Origin: Oxyruncus cristatus
Taxonomy: Eukaryota; Chordata; Aves; Passeriformes; Cotingidae
DNA length: 64,000 nt
Assembly: GCA_013399855.1 (NCBI GenBank)
Contig: VXAY01006782.1
Location: 1,029,258-1,093,257 of the forward strand
Direction of reading: 5' to 3'
Numbering within the stretch: the first letter of the stretch is position 1; each line of letters starts with the position of its first letter. Below, one piece after another: positions 27,001-36,000 of the stretch. The translations under genes were made by a program, and so were the position numbers. The notes below the pieces were generated by a model. That model had not been told where the DNA came from, did not search any database, and saw nothing but the letters and a program-made list of their open reading frames with translations.

Positions 27001-30000
27001 CAGACAGTAAGCGCCATCGACAGGGATGACCCGCAGGAGGGTCAGCACTTCTACTACAGCCTGGCTCCAGAGGCAGCCAACAATCCCAATTTTACTCTAA
27101 GGGACAATCAAGGTAATCAGAGTGGACACAGACAGTTAGCTACTCTAATTTCTAATGCCTGAGTTGGACTTGAGAAGCTGTGACTTACAGTGCGTGGTAA
27201 GACTGCCATTTTAAATAATACCAAGTGACACCTGCTCCTTAAAGGCAGTAATAAAATGACATGTTATTTAATACACTTGAAGGTTATATGATATTTTCTT
27301 CTCCATAAATATTCTCTAGCAATAGGCCACTTTTCCTTCTTTGAGGAAATATGCCAGTGTTTTGTGCAAATTCAGGTCTTTTGGTCAGGCTGCAGGCATC
27401 TCGGATTATCGGAGTGGAAATTGCATTCGTTCAAAAGGAAATGCTTAAAGGTAGGATAGTAACTGGAACTAGGAGACAAATCTGAAGGGAATTACATTGC
27501 TCTTTTTTTGTGCTCTTCATGTTTTCTCCCAGGCACAGAAAAAGGGAAAGTTCTTGTACTGTTCCATTCTTTACCCCCAAAGCACTTTTTTTCTTCTTCC
27601 TTGCACGTCCTCATTTCCTTAAGGAGACAGAGAAGTAGGGAGGACTTGCAGAGCCTTAAGGGAGGTAACTTGGTGTACAGCTAAAGGTCTGTGTAAGATG
27701 ACCTAAGTAGAAACGGAAACACCAGTGGAAAGACTCATGGCAAAGCACTGGAATTTGAGCATCTTAATCAGTGGAATTTCCTTCTTTGGAGAAGCATTGG
27801 TGGTTTTGGAGCCTGCAGGAAAGCCCTGCTGTAGCAGGCCTTTGCATGACTCCTGTTGAAAGAGGACCTCTTTCAGAGGCAGACAACGGTACTGCGGTCA
27901 GGTCCACACCAGTCTTCATCAGAAAGGAGGGACAAACTTCAGTGACCTGGTGCAGAGATTTGCAAGTCAGTACTGAGGGGCTGGACTTCAGTAGGAGTTT
28001 AGTGTGTAAAATACAACAAATCAGCAAGCGATTCGAGAATAAATGGGGAGAAAGACTGGCCACCTGCAGCGTACATGGCCAGCCTCCAAGCCTGCCCTTG
28101 CTCCCACACATGCCCACTTGTCACATTTACTTTCATGAGTAAAGGCCTATCTAGGCCTCTCCGGGCATGTGAAAGAACAACATAGAGGCTCATAAAGAAG
28201 CCTGTGCCTCCACTCACCAAATGTGTCTTTAAACACACTACTTGCAGAATCTGGGCCCTCCTCCACGGTATGCTAGTGCTTTTTTATCCCAAAAGCATTT
28301 TTTCTATAGCCTCCCTGAAGTATCCCCACACAATTTCTTGCATTTTTTTCCCCTTCTTTCTCCCCTTGTCTCATTCCTTTTTATTTTTGAATATATTTCC
28401 AAAATAACTGAACAAATATAACCCAACTATTGCTAAAGCATTTGGCAAACCAGGCTCATTTCATCCTTAAGGCATTGTTCTAAAAAAAGAAACTCACAAA
28501 ATCCCCAGCATCAGATGCACTTTTTCTGTCTAAGGCCATACTTGCAATAATTTATAGTGACAGCAGTGACTGAATGGCTGTGCCTCCCACTCTCTAGAAA
28601 ATACCAGTTTTCCAGATATATAGATGTATAGAGATACAGATATATATGTATATATCACAAGAAGATTAGGGTACTATTGGTTACTAATTTGAAATAAAAA
28701 TGTTAAGTATGAAACCACTGACTATTTGTAATATCCACATTTTGGGCACCACTATGTAAAAAAGGACATTAAGCTATTACAGAGTGCCCAAAGGAGGGTG
28801 GTGAAGGGTCTGGAGGGGAAACTGTATGAGGAGCAGCTGAGGTCACTTGGTTCAGCCTGGAGGAGACTGAGGGAAGACCTCATTGGGGTGTTCAACATCC
28901 TCATGAGGGGAAGCAGTGCACCCTCATGACCAGTGGTAGGACTTGAGGAAACGGCATGAAGTTGAGTCAGCAGAGGTCTAGGCTGGATGTCAGGAAAAGG
29001 TTTTTCACCCAGAGGGAGGCTAAGCACTGGGACAGGCTCCCCAGGGAAGTGGTCACAGCACCAAGCCTGTTCAAGAAGTGTTTGGACAATGCTCTCAGGC
29101 ACATGGGTGTAACTACTGCAGTGGCTTGCGCAGGGCCAGGAGTTGGACTCAGCGATCCTGATGGGTCCCTTCCAACTCAGCATATTCTATGATTCTGTGA
29201 TTCTATGGTTAAGGATTAATTTACTGCCTCGGCAATTAGGAGTGCAGTAGTCATTTCAGTAACAGTAATTTATGCTTATATTTTCATCTAGTGGCCACTA
29301 AGAACTATATACATCACATAACTTGGGCACAGAGGGGATAGCTATACTGTATGTCACAGGGTGACAAGATAAGTAACAGAACTCCCTTTGCTACCCACAT
29401 CCTATGCACATAAACACAAGACAGAAACGTTTCCCAGGCTATGGGAAGGCACCATTAAGATGAACTGTTGTGCTGATTACTTGGTTGTCCAGTATAGCAG
29501 TAAGAGAAACTGCAAGACATGTAGCCTTCTTGGCAACAATTAAAACCTTTATTTTTACTGAGCAACACATAGATCACAGTTTGCATTCTAATGAGCTGTT
29601 TTACATATTTCTTTGGCCCTCGTAATTTTTGTCTCTGAGAACTTTTTCAGTCTATTCATTCCCTGCATATCTTCAGCAGACAGAGAAATCCTATTGTTCT
29701 CCTTTATAGACGGGGATCTGGGGCAAGGAGAAATTAAGCTACTTACACGCCTGGTTCCCTTTGAGTTCAGTAAAATCAGTGAGAGATACACATGTTAAGT
29801 AGCTGCAATGATCTGGGCACAAGTGGCTCCCCAAGGCCATATGGGATACATGTGATGAAGCAGGGAATTGAGCTGGAGTCTCCCATCTCTTCAGTTTCTG
29901 CTGAAGAGTATTGGCAAGCCATTTTCCCCACTTCTAAGTCCAGCTGAGACTATGTTGGGAAAAAGTCAGAAAAAGAGGCTTGCTGTAATAGTGGGATGAA

Positions 30001-33000
30001 CAACAGAATAAGCTTAATGCCTTTCCAGATTAAACTCTGAGCTGATCTTCTGTTGAACCTTAACCGCTGCCCTCCATCTTTTGGAACCAGGAACTGTTGA
30101 AGACAGGAGCCATTTAAATGGGTGCAGGATTAACACTGGTGTCATACCACCACCAGGCCTGCCATTGGGAGCCTCTGGCATACTCTGCATTGCTATTGAA
30201 TTTGTTCAAGGAAAATTTTTAGCTATTTCTTCCTTCCCTAAAACTGTGGTCTACCTCACACTTTGGCAGAGTGCAAAAACAGTGAGCTGAAAATACTAAA
30301 GCAAAAGCGTGACTCTTTCCTGAAGCCAGTGGTGTCCATAATGTCTGCTTCCTTGTGCTCTTTCTCTCACTCCCGGTGAAATATTTCTTTATATTATTCC
30401 TAACTCTTTATAATCATTACAATCAGTTTTTAAAGACATATGGAATTTTTGGGCTAATTGTCCCCAGTTCTCCTGCAAATACATACAGAAAGAAACCAAG
30501 CCTTTCCAGTGAGAAGAGTGGTGGTTAGCTCTGATCTCAAAGTTTGGCCCTACACATTGGTTGATTCCCCTGACCCCTCCAGGGAGGTACATCACTTCCA
30601 GTGGGGCAGAAAACTGCAGGAAAATGGTGCTCCGTGGCTTGTTCTCACAACCACATGAAGACACCAGCCTGCATGCCCATGGGAACTTCAGTTTTCACCT
30701 CCTGATCCTACAAATGTGGGACCTGCCATGCTGCGATCTTCAACATCTCTTTTCAGTGCCACAGCTAAGTGCTACCCTCCAACCCTGTGAGCCAAAGATA
30801 CTGTGTTGGAAGCTGTGATGAAAAATATTGTGCATTCTTATCATACCTGCTTTTATTTTTTTAATATTATGGGGCTTTCATGTGCTCACAAGCCCTCTTC
30901 TCTTGATGGCTGGAACTTAGCAGATATCAAATTTGGAATAAAATTGTGTATTCCAGTTTCTGCCATGCTGCATCACATTCCAGCATGTCCTTTGCACTGC
31001 ACTAGCATGTCAAATCACATTGGCTTTTGATGAGTCACACCACAAGCTTTGGCACCGATGTATTTCAGTTGCAGAGTAACAGGTAGAACAATTCTTTAGG
31101 GGTTATATGGATGCCTGCCTAGTACAAAGCAAAACAAAACAAAAGAGCCAAAATGTAATGCTGAGAGTCACAAAGAGAATTTTATCACCAAGAACATTTA
31201 AGACCTGTGCGAAATGGTTGCACATCACAGCAGAAGGTATATATAGATATATATCTTTCGTGTTAGATTATAGAAACTTGGATTTGGCCTGAAAAAAAGA
31301 ATAATTAAAAACACTTGAGATCTCTCACTAGCTGATTTTGCACAGCTTTAGTCAAGTTCACTGCCTGTGACTTCTTTTACAGGCAAAGTATGACCAGCTC
31401 AGAATAACGAAGTCTTTTTCCCTCACAAAGAGCAATTTTACATAAAATGAAGATTTGCTGTCACCTGAATAGAATTTGTGACTTCTATTGCAAGTCAATT
31501 TAAAGAGAGTGAGTCTTTCACCCAGGAAAGAGAAAAGCTACCAAATTACTACAGTTAAGATGACTCAAATATTTTCATTGACATAGCATAAATGGAGGCA
31601 CTCTCGTTTTCTGCCCTTTGGGCTGATTTTTCTCATGCTAAAACTGGCCCAGTGATGGAAAGATGTGGTATTATTAGCTGGGGAGCACATACTAAAGGGG
31701 ACATGAACAACCTGAGGGAGAGAAAGCACCTGTGTGTGCCCCAAGAGAGAAGAGGGAAAGGTTTGCAGGAGGCAAAGGCTCCTGTCCACAGCACACCCCT
31801 TGCCCAGAAGCCATAGGAAGCACAGCTCTCTGCTGGGTTTTGGGACACATTCCTGAATCATAGAATCATTTAGGTTGGAAAAGACCTCCAAGATCATTGA
31901 GTTCAACTGTTAACCTAACACTGCCAAGTCTGACACTAAAGCATGGCCCTAAGTGCCCCATCTACACATCTTTTAAATATCTCCAGGGATGGTGTCTCGA
32001 CCATTTCCATGAGCAGCCTTTTCCAATGCCTGACCACCTATTCAGTGAAGAAAGTTTTCCTATTACCCAATCTAAACCTTCCCTGGTGAACTTGAGGCCA
32101 TTTCCTCTTGTCTTATCCCTTGTAACTAAGGAGGAGAGACCTATCTATGTCTTTCCATATCCACTGTACATACTCAGAGCTGCATGGAATATCAAAGGTG
32201 AAATCAGTAAACAGTAACACATAATCAGTTTTAAGCAACTTCAGGATTTCGTCTTGCACCTGGTGGTCTTTCCTCAAAGTTCCAGCTCTTGGGATTGCAT
32301 GTGTTAATGAGACACTACAGTTTCACTGTATGTTCTCATACAGACATGCAACCACACTTCAGAATTTTACACTTCCAGGGTAAAAGCTTGAAATGTCATT
32401 GATGTGCAAGGAAAAAAGACCTTGAGATTCCTTTTAAAAACGTGTCACAAATTCAATCTAATCTCACAAACTGTGGAACCCACCCAACATCTCAATGCTT
32501 ATGTGTGCGAGTACTATCTGATGCTATAATATTTTCAGTACAAAGTATGGAACTTGAAGCATAATTTATGTCTAGCAGACAAGTCTAGCAAGTCTAGTTT
32601 GAGTTTGCATATATTCCTTAGTTGGTTGTATATAGCACTCCTAATTTCACTCCTAAAAGCCATCAAATTATTTCTGGTGTTCAGGTAAATGTCGATAACA
32701 TAGCTGAATTTAACTGCATGTAACCTGAGTCTCTGCTCTGAAAAAAAAAAAACACCCAAGATTTAAATTTTAGCAGTGAATGAGCAGAGAAATAATAAGG
32801 AAATGGAACACTCCCATGTTGATATTTTAGGTTTTTTCACAGTCTACTTGTGATCAGGTTTCTTACCATTTCCAAACAATCAGTCCCATTGTGCTAATCC
32901 ATCCAGGAACAGCTGATCAACATCCTGCATTTCAAGCATAAAAAATGTACATTGGTAACAACCTGGAGATGCAGATGGCCAGAATCTGTGACCTCTTATG

Positions 33001-36000
33001 AACCAATGAAACAGGAAACAAAACTAAGTAGTAAAAGAAACTGCATGAAGGTCATCTCCCAAAAATGGGAGATGCATCACTGCACAGGGTCAGGGCTTGC
33101 AGGTCTGCTAAAGAGGAAAAGTAGCTGTGTTCCCCATTCATCTTTGCTGGCCCAAGATGTGCAGACATGTTTGTAAGAAAGGACAATCTTCATGCAGGTT
33201 CCTTAGACTCCCTGGTGAGCCAGATCACATTGGAGACATTCAGTCTTGGGCTTTCCAGAAGTCTCTGAGGTCAAAAATGTTGAAAGTCAGCACTGACAAT
33301 ATCAACACTCATCTCCAAAGATTTTGCCTTGGTATTCATGAGATGAGAATTGAGAACAACTTCCCGAATCCACTTGTTTTCTGATTAGGAAACTTGGTGT
33401 ACAATCTGAGGAATTTGGGGAAGGAGCTAGATAGGAATTCAAATGCCACTGGGAAATTTTGACATTTTAAAAAGCATGTTGAATATGGAGGAAAAAGCCC
33501 CAGAGGTAGGAATTTCCCTTGGAATGACCAACAGCGACTGGCTGTTAGGTTACTCTATTACTATTTTTTTCAGCAGCATCATTTTGATTCCTTTTGATTT
33601 AAGTTCTGATAAAAAAACAGGCAGTTACACTAAATTAAGCAGAATAGTCAAATCAAAGCAGAATAATTCTGACAATGATGACACATAGCATTCTGGCTTT
33701 TTTCAGTGGCAGAAGTATTAATGGAATTGCATGTATTTCACTGAAAAAATATTTAGTTGCAAATTTTCAACTCACTGCTGCTTTAGGATAGCAAGCTAGG
33801 TTTTTTTCCTTTGTCTCCTTGTTGCCTCAAGCAGATAACCATGCCACATATCAAAAAACATAAAGTGTACCATAACATGTCCACAAGGTTTATATGCCAG
33901 CATCTCCAAAATGGTGGCAGCATCTAAGTGTGAGGCCTAGAAGAGCTGCTGAACATGAACAAACAGGGACGAGTTGCCTTCAACTGTTTGTTTCTGTCTT
34001 GCCTTCTGAAAGCTCTTTTAGCTAAATCTGAAGAGACAAGAAAAAAATGGGTGTGGGTCTGGGGCTGTTTTTTTTAATCTTCCTTCTCTGCTGAATGTAT
34101 TTGCTCTGCGTATCAGCTATTGTCTCTGTTTATTTTCTGCCCTCAGACAACACAGCATGGATTTTGACAAGGCGGTCTGGCTTCAGACAACACGAGCAAA
34201 ACACCTTTTACCTGCCCATCCTGATCAGCGACAACGGCCGTCCTGTGCTGAGCAGCACGTGCACGCTGACCGTGCACGTGTGCAGCTGCGATGATGAGGG
34301 CATGGTCATGTCCTGCAATGCAGAAGCCTATGTCCTCCCTGTCAGCCTGAGCAGAGGGGCACTCATTGCCATCCTCGCCTGCATCTTTGTCCTGTTAGGT
34401 AAAGCCTTGTCTTCTTCTTGGCGGGGGACAAACTTTTCAGCTCTGCCCAGGGTGTCGCTGATCCACCGAAGGTGTAGGACACAAATACACACACACACAT
34501 CTATGTACTTGTGTTTATGTAGACACACACATACCTAAAGGGCCAAATCAAGGACCAGATGGTATAGTCAGCTGCATATGGCTTCAGACTTTGGGCTATA
34601 GGAATAGGGGAAAACTATGGCCTGCAAATATTTCTTCCAGATGCCCAAAGTGCTAGGGTGTCTGACATGACCATGCTTTCCTGCAAGGGGTATGGCAGGA
34701 GGAAGTACTGACAGCTGTGGCTGGGGACAGGTTACTTTCTCATCCTCAGCAGTTTCTGATCATATGCTCCCACAGGAAACAGGAGTGGTAAAGCCCAGTT
34801 CCATCTCTTGTCTTTTGTCAAGAGATGTCCCCACCTCCATCCTTTTCCTTGAGACACTTCATTTAAATGGTGGCTGTGCTGCAATAAAGGGCCAGAGCAT
34901 CTTTCATGAGTTCTGTCTCCACAATTAAAATTCATCCTTTCCTTGCCCAGACCTTCAATATCCCCTGTTAGCTGTTGGTATCAAAAGAATTTCAGTTCCC
35001 TTATTCTCTCAAGTCATGAGATATTAGTTCAAAACACACATTCTCTGAAATTTCAGGGGATCCAGTTTGAGGAGCAGTGAAGTAAGATACGGGGAAAATT
35101 CTTTTAAAGTGCCTCAATTCTGACTCTTCAAAGGACCCTAGATACCTCAGTTCAAAATTTCAGCATCCAAAATCTTTGCTGAGTTCTAGCTCTAAAATAC
35201 AGTCACAGACAGATGGCATATTTTCAATAGCAAAGGGCTCCAGTGCCTGTACATCCACTTCTCCCCACGCTAAGAAGCGTGGAGAGGATGAGGAGCACTG
35301 GCACTGCAGCACTGCAGGAGGCCTGCAGATAAATAAAAAATTCTTTGGAGCAGACTAAGGGGCTAGGTCTGCATTTTGCTGCATAGGCAGACATATCACC
35401 TTGGTGCCTTAGCACCATCCATCTCTGTCACATGCAGTGGCCAGCCCAAGAGGCACCTCCAAAGCAGGCTACAAAACCCAACCACACAGCAGAAAAAAAA
35501 ATCTCTCTGGAACTGTGTGCCACTACAGATAAACTCTTACTGATCTCTGAGGTGGCTAGCTTAAAATGGCTCAAGTATCACTACAGTGCATTGCAAGCAT
35601 ATAAATGTCCAAAGTGTCACCAAGAGTTAAGAATTTAGGTGCGAAAAGGGACAAATTAGCAGGACCTCAAGCTGTTAATTTTTACTCAGGGGTGGGGGAT
35701 TTCTACACTCCTCAACTTGCAAACATCATAGCTCTTTAAATCCAAGGGTCAGGTTGGGCCCTCCAAGGGGAACATAGGGCAACAGAGAGTCTGAAGCACT
35801 GGCAAGGTCTGCCTCCTTGCTGACAGCCTCGTGTCTTGCTTGCCTCCTGCAGTGTTGGTGCTCCTCATCCTCTCCATGCGGCGCCAGCGGAAGCAGCCAT
35901 ACATCATTGACGAGGAGGAGAACATCCATGAGAACATCGTCAGGTATGATGACGAGGGTGGCGGGGAGGAGGACACAGAGGCCTTTGATATTGCTGCCAT

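Larger units (their letters stand above)
27113..34146 (+). other. Intron I, 7.0 kb, the largest complete intron
   Basis: Phase-1 intron from GTAATC to CTGCCCTCAG. It contains a plus-strand CR1 (about 28753-29208) and a minus-strand CR1 (about 31855-32165), with short AT-rich simple sequence near 28617-28660. The rest is unique DNA with no convincing exon. Confidence 0.88.
34399..35852 (+). other. Intron J, 1.45 kb, with inverted copy of its own 3' splice site
   Basis: Phase-1 intron from GTAAAG to GCCTCCTGCAG. Short CA-rich simple sequence lies at about 34481-34530. Bases 35277-35309 are complementary to the acceptor junction 35847-35879, and a local hairpin lies at 35261-35286. The pyrimidine tract before the acceptor is short and interrupted by G. 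No mobile element is recognised. Confidence 0.9.

Noticed and set aside
28752..29183. 143-codon minus-strand frame
   Set aside because: Antisense of a CR1 3' fragment.
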